Assembly (NCBI RefSeq): GCF_949628265.1
Contig: NC_088789.1
Location: 24,359,883-24,423,882, forward strand
Source: Cloeon dipterum
Taxonomy: Eukaryota; Arthropoda; Insecta; Ephemeroptera; Baetidae
Length of the DNA stretch: 64,000 nt
Reading direction: 5' to 3'
Below the pieces are notes generated by a model, which worked only from the letters and a program-made list of their open reading frames with translations, searched no databases and had not been told where the DNA came from. Position numbers and translations under genes: made by a program. Positions 28,701-42,100 of this stretch are shown here, piece after piece; position 1 is the first letter of the stretch, and the number at the start of each line of letters is the position of its first letter.

Positions 28701-31700
28701 ACTTGTAAATTTATTTTTACTTTGATTTATAATTAAAAAATTAATTTAAATTGATGTAACATATTCTCCTGCGTAAATTTGTATTTTTTTAATATTTTAA
28801 ATAATTAAAATACTGGATAAATTGTAACATAAAATGTATTATATTTAAAAAAAATAAAAATAAATACTACCAATCTTTAAAATTAGGTTTGTTAATAAAA
28901 ATTAATACTCAACAATTTTTCTAAAATATAGCCACAAAGTGAGTCATTTTGTCAAACTCTCTTAAATTAAATTTTAAAACATCCTACATTATTTACATTT
29001 TCTCATCAAACGACCTGAATTGTTAGTTAATCATACACAAGGTTGAGTTAAAAATGGAATTTTCCAATTCAAAACACTCTTTTAATTTATTTATTTTGTT
29101 AATATTTAAACGTCTGTTAGAGATCCAAACCACAAAAAATGCTGGACTAATTAGTTAAGTTTATTCCTTGAAAATAAAATCACTTTTATATTTTTGTATG
29201 TGCCAATGAAAGCTGTCGATGCACTTAAGGAGGTTTTCAGTTTAATTTGTCCTACAAATCAACGTGAAAAAACTATAGATAGAAAATTGATTTCACATCA
29301 GCGTAGGATTAAAATTAAATTTACGAATTTTCTAGGGGTTTTCTACTGGTTGTTTTGACGAATCAAGGACACTAGCAGTGCAGGAATTTCAGTCGTAGAT
29401 TGGAATTCAAGCGCCTTTTTGTAAATTACAAATCCTCTCCGGCATTTTGCATTTTGACCGATTACACAAACAAACAGGAACGCAAAACAATGGGAAAAAT
29501 GATTGAAATTGAAATCACATTATGAATACCCTGTTGCGCGGACAAAATTGGTTATCCGTCAATGGAAAGAGCCGCAGAAAGTTGTTGGCGCGATTGAACA
29601 ACTAACTGCGCACCATGACCAGCACGGAGCACGGCCGTTGGCGCTGCACAAGTGGTTTAGATTATATTTCGCAGCGCGTTCACACAATATGCCGTTCTGA
29701 TTGCAATGCTCGACTATTGCAATTAGCGTGCATGCAGGCGGTGCAGGCCACGGGATAACGCACCACCGACAATAATATTCCGACTGGTTGGCAATTACGG
29801 ACAAAAGCGACCGTTCGGCCAACATGGCGATGCGGAGAGCGGCTGCTGCCTCAATGCAATTCGAGTTTGATGAATGTTTGGAGCGCTCAACTATTTGTCA
29901 AACATTCGCACAAACGGCGTCGAGCTTAACCGATGTGCGTTGTGCAACTCAATCCAGCTTGCTGGAATCCATATTTGCGTCGCAGCGAGAAATGCAATAA
30001 AGCACCGCCGGCCGGGGCTCACCTTTCACATTGCACCGGGATAATTATTATTTGCAAACGCGGAAGGAGAGGAAGAGAAAAGCGATCTGCTGTCGGATGA
30101 TGATGGCTCAATATTGATCCTGTAATGAGTTCTAACTCCGTGTTCATCTCGCCTCTTGTCAGACTTAATACATACAATAGTTCCCGCCGCACTTCATTCC
30201 ATTGGAAAGCCGAGTCATGATAAATGTCTGAATAGGATTATTTCAATTTGTTTGCGTTGCAGAGTAATTACATCAGTGGGTGGTATCGAGGAAAACGCCA
30301 TAGGAAATTGTTTGTCTCAAAGGAAGACTAATTTGCAATCTGTTATTCACTGATCTGCTTGTAATTACCATGACCAGCGTTATTTGCGTGAAAGGTTAAA
30401 CATTTTAATTGAATGTTCTGAGCATGTAATTTTTGTGAGGGAAGATTGAAATTCAGGGTGCGAGGGCAACTGGCGGGACTGACAAGATTTCGTCACTCGT
30501 TTCCTTTTTTAAATTTTGCTCAGTAATTAGTATTGCTGGACGTTTTTTAGCTAAAGTACCGAAACAGTCGTCTTACTGTATGATAACGTGCTATTTAATT
30601 TTTTCTATCAGAATTTTCACGATTTACTGACCATCCTGAACTAATTTTCGAGCAGAGTAGAGCCATACGTTCACATTTAATTTTATGATATCATCTCGTC
30701 TATATTTTTACCAAATTTTTAATGATATAGGAAGCAAATAAATGAATAGGTTCAGAGCTCTTTGCTGAATTTTTATATACAAGAGCTTTTACAATATTTT
30801 ACTTGTTCGCCTTTTTTTATTTTGCTCACTAGATTTGGAAATTTAAGTATGTATTTTTTAACTCTCTCTACAAAATTTTGCTCTTGAAAAGATGATTTGG
30901 ACCAAATTATTTAGTTTTCCTAGCTTAAATTGCCGTTCTTTGAGAAGCAAAGGGCGATAATTATGATTTTTGGGATATGTACCTGGAGAAAAAATTGAAC
31001 TAGCACAGGTATTAATAAATATATATTTTCTGCACTCTTTTTATTTCACATAAATTAAGAAGCCTTTCAAGTCTCTCAAGTTCTTTTATGGAAAAAACTC
31101 AAGATTTGAAGGAAAATATATTTTAGTTTTTTAACTGCATGTTTTGGTCATCTAGCATTAGTTCCATTGAATTAGTTTTAGTTGATTTTAAGACATTAAT
31201 TATTACATTCGAATTTAATTATTCAATATTTTGCCTTGCATTATAAAATTAAAAGAAAAATTTAAACGATGACTAAAATTTCTAACAAGTGATAAGCAAT
31301 GGTTTATCAAAACTGTTTCAGAATCGCAAAAAATCCATAAAGAATATTTGATAATATGTTTATAAGTGTTGTCAAATCCAAAAATCCTATAATTTGATTT
31401 AATCGAATTCATTCGGAGCACATCTGCGAATGTGCGAATTTATTTATAGCAATATTATATCACCATAGTTCAGGAAAAAATAAATTTAACTCAAGTAAAA
31501 CTTACCGCATTTGCAATAAACCGTTTGATAAAGCTCAATAAGTGGAATGAAAATCAGCCACATGATCAATCGTGGGAAATTTGACAACTGGCTGTTTTTT
31601 TTATTGCTGATGTAAATAAAAAATACCCTCTCAGTCTTCGTCAGTGAAAGGGACTGAAAGATCAGTTCACAAAAAAGCGGAAAACCCCGTGACCAGAATG

Positions 31701-34700
31701 CCGGAGAAATCCAATTTAATTTACATCAAACGGCGGTTGGCTTTAAATTCAGGACGAAAATCACGCTGCCTCTCTCTCGCTCTCTGCTCTTTATCTAAAA
31801 AGCACACATCTGCTTTTTGTCTTTTCGCCAGCAATATCGCGTACCAAGACGTTTGCCCAGAGCAAACTTCATTAAGCCCGAAATTTCACTGTCAAGGCTT
31901 CCGCACGCCAAGATAAATTATCTCGCACGCGCTGCGGCGTTGCGTCACACGGAAAGAACGAACCAAGTGTGAATGGGGAACAAAAGTATTGCGCAAGCGA
32001 AACGCTGTTGCTGCGTCGCACGGACACCGCCACTGCCACTCCGATGATCGAGTGGCTGATCATCGCGGCGGCGGCGGCGGCGGCAATCAATACTCCTCTT
32101 CAAGTGGTTAATTTTCTAACTCTCAACACGCCGTCGGCTCATCTGCACGCCGCCGCGTGTTACATATGCAAACGAAACGCCGCACAATCGGCTGTTTAGC
32201 CGCGGTTTATCTTTGTCTGATTGAATCCGCGGCTGCTAAAGAAGGGTTGACGCATGATTGAAGTTCCCAGCGCATAGTATATTGAATCGGGGCCTTGGCA
32301 CAATAATGGAGTGCGGAGGCAGTTAGGCAACCTGCATGTCACGAGTACAAAGCGTGTTGCATACATTGGAAATTCCTTTGTTAGATACCAAGCGGAGTCT
32401 TTGAAGCACTGTCACTGTCACTTATTATCATTTCAGCTCACCTACACGCCGCTGATCATCTACACACCTGCGCTTGCGTTTAATCAAGGTAATTAATTAA
32501 TTTCAAATATCTTATTTTGTGCCAAACCGTATTATTAATGTCTTTCTTAAGGACATTTTCAAGAAAATTTAAAATAGTAAATTTATTTAATAAAAAAGGA
32601 TTAAAAATTAAATCTAGAGCTATCCAAAATGTGTGCAATTTTATCTCATTTTGAAACTTCGTGTGCACACAGGGTGCTCAAGAACGAATATTGGGCATAT
32701 CAGGGTGTTTCCTGAGCAAGGTCAAAGTGTACATTTTCTGAAAGCTCTTGAATTTTCAGTTTCAATTTTATGAAGATCTTGCAGATTAAACCGAAATACA
32801 GAGCGTGTCATGCATATTATGTAAATTGGCTGCACGGGGAAATTGAATGATGTCGATCGCTTCAGGGATACCCTAACGCCAGGGTTGAATTTAATACTTC
32901 AAATCAAAGATTTCTCATTCTAGAAATTCTAGGAATATTTGGGGAACTTGTGATCCAATTTTTGAATAAAAAGTGTAGTCCTTTTCCATTTAAGAAAAAT
33001 AAAATTTATATAATTTGAAATCCTCAAAATATTTGTTTGCAAACATTAGCCATTTGAATAGGCATCATTTCATGGTATGGTTCTAGCTTAATGCCAACTC
33101 TAGATATTCATGATTAAGTAAACCTTGGTGGGCCCATTTCTGCAGATTTCACTCTGGTTTTTTGTGAAAGAAACAAAACATTACCGACGAAACCTATATA
33201 TTTGTTCCATACAACATAAAAAAATAAACCAGTTGTATAAACCTTAGTGTTCGAAGCCGCCAACAGATGGCGCAACCATAGACTTTCCTTAAAATTCTGT
33301 TTTAAGGCACTTTCGCTGCGATTTCAGACTCAATCTAGCTACTCTGCATTCCTAATTAAATATCCTTTCGTTTGACGTTCTGAAAACCAAAATCGGTTCA
33401 GCCAATCGCCGTAGAATCATGAAAAACTATTTTTTGAAATATAAAATCTTTTCCAACGTTTCTACGGCGAATGGCTGAGCCGATTTTGGTTTTCCGTACG
33501 TCAAAAGAAAGAATATTAAGTCAAGAATGTACAGTAGCTAGATAGAGTCTGAAATCGCAGCGGAAGTGCCTTAAAATTAAATTTATTACGAAATTATACA
33601 GTGGCGCCATATGTTAGCGACTTCGAACACTTAGGGTGTATGCAACTGGTCAATTACGACAAAATAAAAAAATGCAGACTATTTCAAATCTCACCTGGAC
33701 ACATCCAGAGAGTTTTTCAAAACAAATATTTTATTTCCCCATCCTCTATGATTCATTCGACATAGTGATGAGTGAAATTAGAGTTTATTAAATTAAAATA
33801 AGTTTAATTCGAAATCATTATTTCAGTTTCAGGAGCAAGTCTGAACGTTATAGCCCCGATAACGTGTGCAATATGCATATTTTACACAAGCCTGGTAAGA
33901 TTGCCAAACACCAAAATTTCCATTCCCTGCACGAGCAATAATCACAAATTGAATTGCTTCAATCAAGGGCGGGCTGCGGGCGGTGGTGTGGACGGACACG
34001 TTGCAGTCATTCTCCATGATTTCCGGTGTTCTGGTCGTGACAATTTTGGGCACCCTGGACGTCGGCGGCATCGGCGTGGTGATGGAGCGTGCGGCCAACA
34101 CCGACAGGCTCGAGTTTTTCAAGTGAGAAGCCGCAAATAATCGTTTTCTGATGCTAACCCAGAGCCGCGCGCAGCTTGGACCCGAATCCGTTGGTGCGGC
34201 ACACGTTTTGGACGGTCACCATCGGCAACTTTTTCATGTGGTTGGCGCACTTGGCAGCCAACCAAGCAATCCTGCAAAGATGTCTGGCCCTGCCGACAAT
34301 TGCCAAGGCGAAGAGGTGAGTCTCAGCGTGCGTGCAATTGAATTCTATGTTTTCGGCGCCACCCACGTCATCTCATCATCAGCTTCTTTGCTTCAGTTCA
34401 TTTTGTCTGGCAGGAAACGAGCCTTTCAAGTGATTTATTTTATATATATAGGTACTGAGCAAAGTCAGCCAGGTTTTCCAAAGCTCAGACTTTGTTTTAT
34501 GATTGAAAGTCTGCTGTCAAGAACTTTTGCTGAAATTAATAGCTTTCTTGCTCTCGGCCAACAGTAATTTATTTTGCCACTTTTATTTACTGGAGTTAAA
34601 CAAGTCTTTAAAACTTAAAATAATATAAAAATGATCAAAATTTTAAGACAATAAAACGTTGCGTTTGTTTCTTCTTCTTCTTCGATTAGCTGAGCCAATT

Positions 34701-36143
34701 TTCGTTTCCAAAAATGAACATTAGCAGGAATGAATATGAAATCGGAGTGTAAATACGGAAAAATTGTGGCGGCTCCAAACACTAGGGACGTTTCTAATTG
34801 GCGTGTGAACAAGATTTTCTCTCCATTTTTTAATATGTATTATTTACAATCAGTCCTAAAAGGAGGTGTAATTATTTTTACACGCACTAGCGGCTACCAT
34901 AAAAAATCCATACACTCTGATCAAAGGTTAATCTCGCGTCTGATAAGTGAAGGTTTTCATTTCACACGTGGATGAATACAAAGACCTGGTTACAGTATAC
35001 ATCTATTATTTGAATATTTTTGCAGTATTTCTTCACTGACTAGCTTAACGGATTTCCATGAACAGCTTTCTATGAAGTAAAGCCGATAATCCCTTTTCTC
35101 TCTCCCTGCATGAACAACAACTCGATTTAAATAATATATACAGCGAAATCCCTAACACTTTGCGTTTAAACTTATAGCAAATATATATAAACCGAAGCCA
35201 TGGCGCGGTCTCTAAATTTATTTATTTGTGTCTGTTGCCTGTTGCTGGTCCTAGGCTGGCGTATTTCAATGAATCAATTTTGCTAAAATAATAGCAAATA
35301 AAATCGATGCTATTGTATATGATTTTAATAAGAGGAGCAAAGTTTTGTCATTATTTAGAAATCAGATAAATTGAATGTTAACACACCGTTCCTTTGAAAA
35401 TAGCTTAATTTCCGCTTTATTTAACACGAATTTTCTCTTGAAATTTCGAACGTGGTGAAATCCCAATCATACACGCTGCAAAAAATTAATTTAAAGAGAT
35501 ACAAAAAGGGCTCTTCTCTAGGATGGGCGCCAATTAGAGATCTTAAAAAAATTCACGCGTGTTCCTGACGTTTCCGAACTGAAGAGATGGCTGTTTCGGC
35601 TCCACAGGTCTCATCAAATTTACTAAAGGGGGGGGGGGGGGAGAAAAATTTAAAAGCTTTACTATTCAGTTGTAGGAAATTTATGATCGAGAGCCGTTGA
35701 AAACAATTGACTGCATTCCGTGCTCAGAAATAAAAATAGAGAGAGCCTGAGAGCGTAGAGCATTTTTTTCATAATTTCTTTCAGTTCATTTAAATCGATT
35801 TCCTGCGTGTGTTTGAATTTTCACCATAATTATATTATGGCTCTCAGCACATTGCGTCTAGAATGCAAACTTCGCAATCCAGACGCATTGAATTAGAAAA
35901 AATAAGCAGAAACAGGCTCCAAAATAGTAAAGCTTGATGCGCATTCTAGTTTGTGTCATTAATTTTCTCTAAAAACCCTTTAAGCGGCCATATTTGTGCG
36001 GCACGTGTATAGGATCCAGCTTAAAAATAAGAAATAAATGATTGGAAGTGGAAAAATTTAACATCAATGGCCTCAGGGGATAATTTCAAGCTCTGTAGGA
36101 TGATAGAAACTCGACCATATTCTATTTTATCAAGAGTTAATTA

Positions 36144-36188
<45 letters not shown>

Positions 36189-39100
36189 CCGATTGATTTG
36201 ATTTTCACAAAACTCTCCGTCCCTATAGGCAGCAATGGATCCGAACGACAAAATTGGTAAAATTCATTAAATTGCCGTGGTGAAATTGCCTGGAGTGTCC
36301 TTTTGCCGCAATAATATTTCAGCCTGATGGGAAAGTTTGAAATTGCTTTGAAATTGAATTAAATTATTAACTGCCGGTGGAAAGCAGAAAACATCAGTCT
36401 GCCGTGATAAATTATGGCGGCAGCGAGAAGCGCAATAAATAAAAGAGAGTTTCTCGGGCAATGAGAGCTCTGGCTCTCGGCGGGCGCGGCTATATGAGGA
36501 GACGTTTGTTTGTTGTCACGCTGCTTCTCATATCATAAAAAGCAGCCAGTTCGCGCCTGAACACATTCGAAACACAAAAGAGGAACAAGGCGGCGGCGGT
36601 GGCGGTGGCAGTGGCAGCTTCCTCGACAACAACCCTACGACAGAGAAATACATATCATAATGGAGTGGCGCCCGTGGAAGAAATGAAAATATAATTTATT
36701 GAGACAAGCAGTGTACACGAGTCTCGTGACCCGACTGACTACGAGTGCCTTGCATGCAAAGCAAAGTGCACAAGGGCAAAAAATCGTGTGTTTGTGTGTT
36801 TGCGGTGGCAAATCAGTGCGGGGAAAACAAGACGCGGCTGCCTCGCGACGCTAGTTTAGCCAACAAATCGCTTCTAATGAAGCGAACGAAACGTAGAAAA
36901 GTGCACTCCGTGGGAGCAATGCGGCAGGAAATCGCGTGGTCATTGCAATATAGCAATTTTATTAGATGAAATTGAGCAATAAATTTCTCATGATACTGCC
37001 GGGAAAATCACTCTTGAGCTCAAACTCCTGCTGCAAGTTGCTTGTTCTCTGCTCCTGCTCCATGGCAATTTCATCAATAATAAAAATAATGGCACGACTC
37101 GCTTGCCGCTGAGCCGAGTTTCAATAAATGCAAATGCACCGAGCAATGCACGGGGGAAAACTCCCGCTCATAAGTTATTAATCATACATCGCGGAATATT
37201 TATGGAAAAGAGACGAATCGATTTTCTCAATGTCGACTGTTGGAATAAAATAAATCGTACCTCACTGCAATTCCTTTTCTGGAGCACGTGCATTTATAAT
37301 TTTAATCTCATATGTAAATCAGTTTCTTAAATTTTTCCAACGGCTTTAAGTTCAAACTCGTATAAGACTTAGAATTTCTTTTGTTGTGTCAATTACTATT
37401 AAGAAAGGATTTTTCAACTTCATCACGGCCTAATTCACAAGAGTTTTATGGTGCGACATTTTTCGTCTTTATTTAATAGACTCCATATTCTGGAGTTTAA
37501 GCTAATTTAAGTATGGTGTTGATTGCCTTTTAGTTAAAAAAATGTTTTTGAGGAATTCTTTGATGATTCTACGCACAAAATAAATCGGTCTACCCTTCAA
37601 ATTTCCCTCCCGCATAGATTAACTTAACCTCCATTGCGTATTTTAAAATAGGAGCAAAATGTGATTCATTCGATTAAATATGAAAAATGAACAGCCTTTG
37701 ATATCTGTTATTAAATTTAATTTAGAAACCGCTTAAAGAAGTTAGCAGAGCAAGTGATCTTCATCATAATCTACAATTTCAAGAACGACGATTTTATTTA
37801 TGGATTATTTACAGTTTTTATCATACAAAATCTTAAAACTGTGGTGTCAAAATATTTCAATTAATGCTCAAAAATCTATAAATATTATATTTAAAAATAA
37901 ATTTAAAATAAATAATTAAAAAATGTTAAATTTAAAAGAGAAACTTATTAAAGAGAATTGATACTGGAAAAGCCAGGAAAATGCTTGTTGCCAATGCATA
38001 AACTCATCCCTTAGGATTCAGTTAAAGCCTAAATTGACCTAAGGATCGCTGTAATTTTTTGAGAAAATCGGCAGGAAAGTTACCGTGCTTTTCAAATGGT
38101 AAGGGCTGTCTCCTTACTTGAAGTCCGATTTAATTTCAAAACCAAGAGTTTCCCCAATAAGTGGCATACACCGTTGGACAGATCTCGACGAGAGGAATCG
38201 GAATATGCCAAGAAAATATGTTCAAGCACTGCAAATTTTGGAGAAAATTGGCAAAATTTGAATTTTTATTGTAGGAAGGTCTTTTTTTATTATTGTAAAT
38301 TGTTGAACAAATTGTTTATCGGTCAATTGTTTAAGGCATCCAACAATTTAAATAATTTTCAATTGTTGCCCAGTATCATTCCACTTTAAAGTAGCAAATT
38401 TTATTAAATAATAGTTAATAAATAGTAATATTATTTGCTTGTATCACTCATTGAATAATTTAAAAATGGCATTTAAACCTTTTTAGTCTGCTCTCTCTAC
38501 TGAAATCATGTTTAGCTGTTTATTCTCACAATTTGTCAAAGTACATTCATGTTATAACAGGTCAGTTTACAAATAGAAAGAAAAGCATGTGAGAAAGGGC
38601 GACACTTCTGGAAAACAAGTTTCTAAGACTTTGTCCAGGAGGACATAGCCGAAGTGAGCCCAGATCATGCTGGTGGATTAAAACGTTTTAATTTTATACT
38701 CTCTTAAATTTCTTAAAACTCTACGAATTGTTCAAGAGCTGAAAAAATATGCATAAAACCGTCTTATTTTCACATCCCTAAAAGGTCTTTTCTTTGGAAT
38801 AAAATTATTGATACTGATTTCAGGGCACTGGTATCTCTGGCAATAGGGACTTTGATTTTTGCGGCATTAAGTATATACTGCGGCCTTGTAATTTACGCGA
38901 AATACCACGACTGTGATCCCGTGCACACCCAAGTACGTGTTTTGCGCCCGGGTGATATTTGAGATAACAATCGGTCCGTCCGTCCGGCGGAGTTTATTCA
39001 CTTTCGCGGTGCTGTTTTGCAGGTCATTAGAAAGGTGGACCAGATTTTACCTTTCACCGTGATGGACGTGGCAAACATCCCCGGCTTTCCCGGCCTCTTC

Positions 39101-42100
39101 ATCGCCGGCGTTTTCAGCGCGGCACTCAGGTGCGGAATTCGTAGATAAAAGCCTGGCGAACTCACTCGAGGAGTCGTGTGCGCGATTTGCAGCTCCATGT
39201 CGACAAACCTCAACGCCTTGTCCGGGGTGATCCTGCAGGATTTCATTAAGCCGTGCATGCGTGGCAGGCAGATGTCGGAAAAGACGGCCAGCAACACCAT
39301 GAAGATGATTGTCGTCATTGCCGGCACTTTCTGCACAGCCATGGTTTTTGTGGTCGACCAGCTAGGCGCCATTATTCAAGTGAGTATCCGCGATAATCCC
39401 AGGCGGCATTATTATTACTCACTCCCACACTCCCACGCAGGTGGTGGGATTTGAGAAAACGAGCATTTTCCCGTGGAAAAGCAAAATTAATGCCCTTCAA
39501 TGCAAATGATTTATATTTTATTTAATTTAAGTATTATGCAAGTTGTTTGGTTATTGACTATATTTTAATATTGTTTTACACCAATTCAATAAAATTGTAT
39601 AATTTCATCTTTCGGCCGATACTCAAGGACTGCAGCGATTCACTCAGTATTTATTATATTTGTAGAATGAATTTAAGAGTGATTGTTATTTTTTATATTT
39701 AATTGAAATTATGATTTTAACGGTTTATAACGGGCTTAACATGATGATTAGAGTCTGATATTTTCCTGTAGTTTTGTTAGCCTTTATTTATATTTATATA
39801 TTTTATTGTTAGCCTTTTCCTAAATGATATTTTCCGAAAAAAATTCTGATTACTTGAAAAATTTTTCCATTGAGTAATCCTGACTATGCAATACAACAAA
39901 GACAACTTAAAAAAACAAATTTAATAAAATTGAACTTTTGCAAAGCGCAGTTGAGCCGGACAGTGAGCGGAGTGACGGCCGGCGCAATGCTGGGAATTTT
40001 CGTTCTGGGAATGATGGTGCCCTGGATCAACGCAAGAGTAAGTAGTCCCGTTTTATTGGCCTTGTGTGTGTGTGTGTGTGATGGAAAGTTCGCTCCCTCT
40101 GCCGGCAAACGGTTTCATATATAGTAATGCAACTCTCTCCTTTCAATGAAGACTGAGAATGAGAATCACAGCACGCAACTGAGAACTTCGAGTTATATTA
40201 GCTAAAATAAACTCGAGGAAACTCGCGTGTCTGTTTGTAAAAATATGCTTTTCGGAGGCGCTCGATTTGCGTTTTCGTTGGCCGCAGAGAGAGGGAAAGT
40301 CTTTCTCTCTTTTTTTTCTCTCTCAAAAGTCGAATGTTTGCGAAGGGCGCCCTGATTGGGGGCATATGCAGCCTGTTTGTGGCCGGCTGGGTTGCGGTCG
40401 GCTCCCAGCGTGCCATCGCCGGCGGCTCTCTGCGTTTCCAGACCAAACCAATGTCCGTGGACGGCTGCAGCTACGCCTTTCCACCCTCCAACTCCACACT
40501 CAACGAGCAGTCAGTAACTTTTTTTGATAAATTTTTGCCTTCCTTCTGCTGACATGAAAAATATTCACTCACTTACACTGACGAGAGAGAGCACTGCGCT
40601 CTTTCTTCTCTCTCCGACCCATCGCCGTTTTTCATGTATATAAAGCGATTTTTTGCTTCTGCTCCCCAAAGTGTAGCTTCAAATGATCAATTATCGCGTT
40701 ATTCTGTTGCTCTTGTCCATTATATGAATCCTTCAAGGCACTTCAAAGCAGGGTTTGCCAATTTTGCAATGCGGATAAATTCACCGCTGATTTTTTGCGC
40801 AAAAAACCAGCTGTAAAAAACCTGTTTGGGTTTTTCCGCATTGTTTCGAATTTAACCCTGAAAAGGTCTCATTTAGAAATTTGGGAACATTACGACAAAT
40901 TTAATTTTTCGGTCTTTTGGATAACCAGTGGCTTTTACAATGTTTTTTTTAGAAATCTCTATTTTTGTTCATCCATCATAGGAATTTGTGATCATCATTA
41001 TAAATTTATGCTGTGCTACGGATAAATGTGCAAAATTGCAGGAAAAACCCGAAAACAGATTTTCGCAATTAATGCAGTTGCAGTGGGGTTTTCTTGCAGT
41101 GGGTTTTGAAGGGAAAAATAGAGCACAATTCATAGACAAGAATGGGCATAGAGTGAAATTTCAGTATTTTCTGTCCATATAGTGTCCATGAATTATTTAT
41201 CTTATTTATATTTTTGAACCTCTGCTAAGCAGGAATTCTTTGACCTACGAAAAATTGAAATTAAAAAATGTGGGATTTTTATCTGATTTTTTAAAGACAC
41301 AAATGATTACGTAGTATGATAACATCAAAGAGAAAACAATCTTATTCATGAAATAATTACAGCTTTTGAGTTTCTACTTAGTTACATTTTTTACTCTAAT
41401 TAAATTAAAATGTTTCGATTGATATAAAAAGCAATTTAACGATAACGTTGGATGAGACCGCAATTTCTAAATTTAAAATTGTTTGTTTATAGAGATTCCA
41501 AAATTCGTAAAAGGTGTGACAGTTGCATAACTTTGGAAAAAATACTGATATTATTGAATTCGCAATTTTGATATACAAACAAAAGAGTGGTAATGAAGTG
41601 GCCGGCAAGAAATATGCTTTAATTTTTGTGTGCTAGATCGAAGTACCGAAAATTATTTGGAAATTTTGTCTCGTCATTATGGTCATTGAATGGACTATGA
41701 CTCGATTTTCCTGTCACAATTGCAGACCGATTGAGGAAGCATTCTGGGTGTTCCGCATTTCGTATCTCTACTTGACCGTGATCGGCTTCACGACGATGGT
41801 GTTGATCGCCACGATCGTGACCCTCATCACTGGCCCTAACGACCCTCGCAAGGTGCACCGAGACCTGCTGAGCCCGCTAGTGCACCGTTTCCTTCCTGAG
41901 CCCGATAAGAGCGAGCAGCCAATCGCGGAAACGCTGCTCGTCAATGAGACGGTAGGTAGAAACGACCTGTGTGAGCGCACTCGTCGTTATCTCTCTGCTC
42001 TCTCTTCTCGAAAAGAGTAGGCTGCAATCGTGCTGCCGAGTCAGCTGCATAAAAAGCCGCACTTATTCGAGGAGGCTGTAAAATCGGCCGCTTTTATTAA

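Larger units (their letters stand above)
25731..32436 (+). other. SLC5 gene 1, long third coding intron
   Basis: 6.7 kb without recognisable exons. It contains a repeat fragment at 26165-26245, a GT microsatellite at 27737-27763, and several CpG-rich blocks (about 27590-28170, 29500-30020 and 31640-32260) that contrast with the AT-rich remainder. A minus-strand frame near 26586-26730 has an acceptor-like border but no partner exon. Confidence 0.5.
34316..38823 (+). other. SLC5 gene 1 intron between TM-encoding exons
   Basis: 4.5 kb. It holds a G run, a CT microsatellite, a CpG-rich block at about 36470-37130, and a family B element at 37950-38391. No exon is recognised. Confidence 0.55.
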
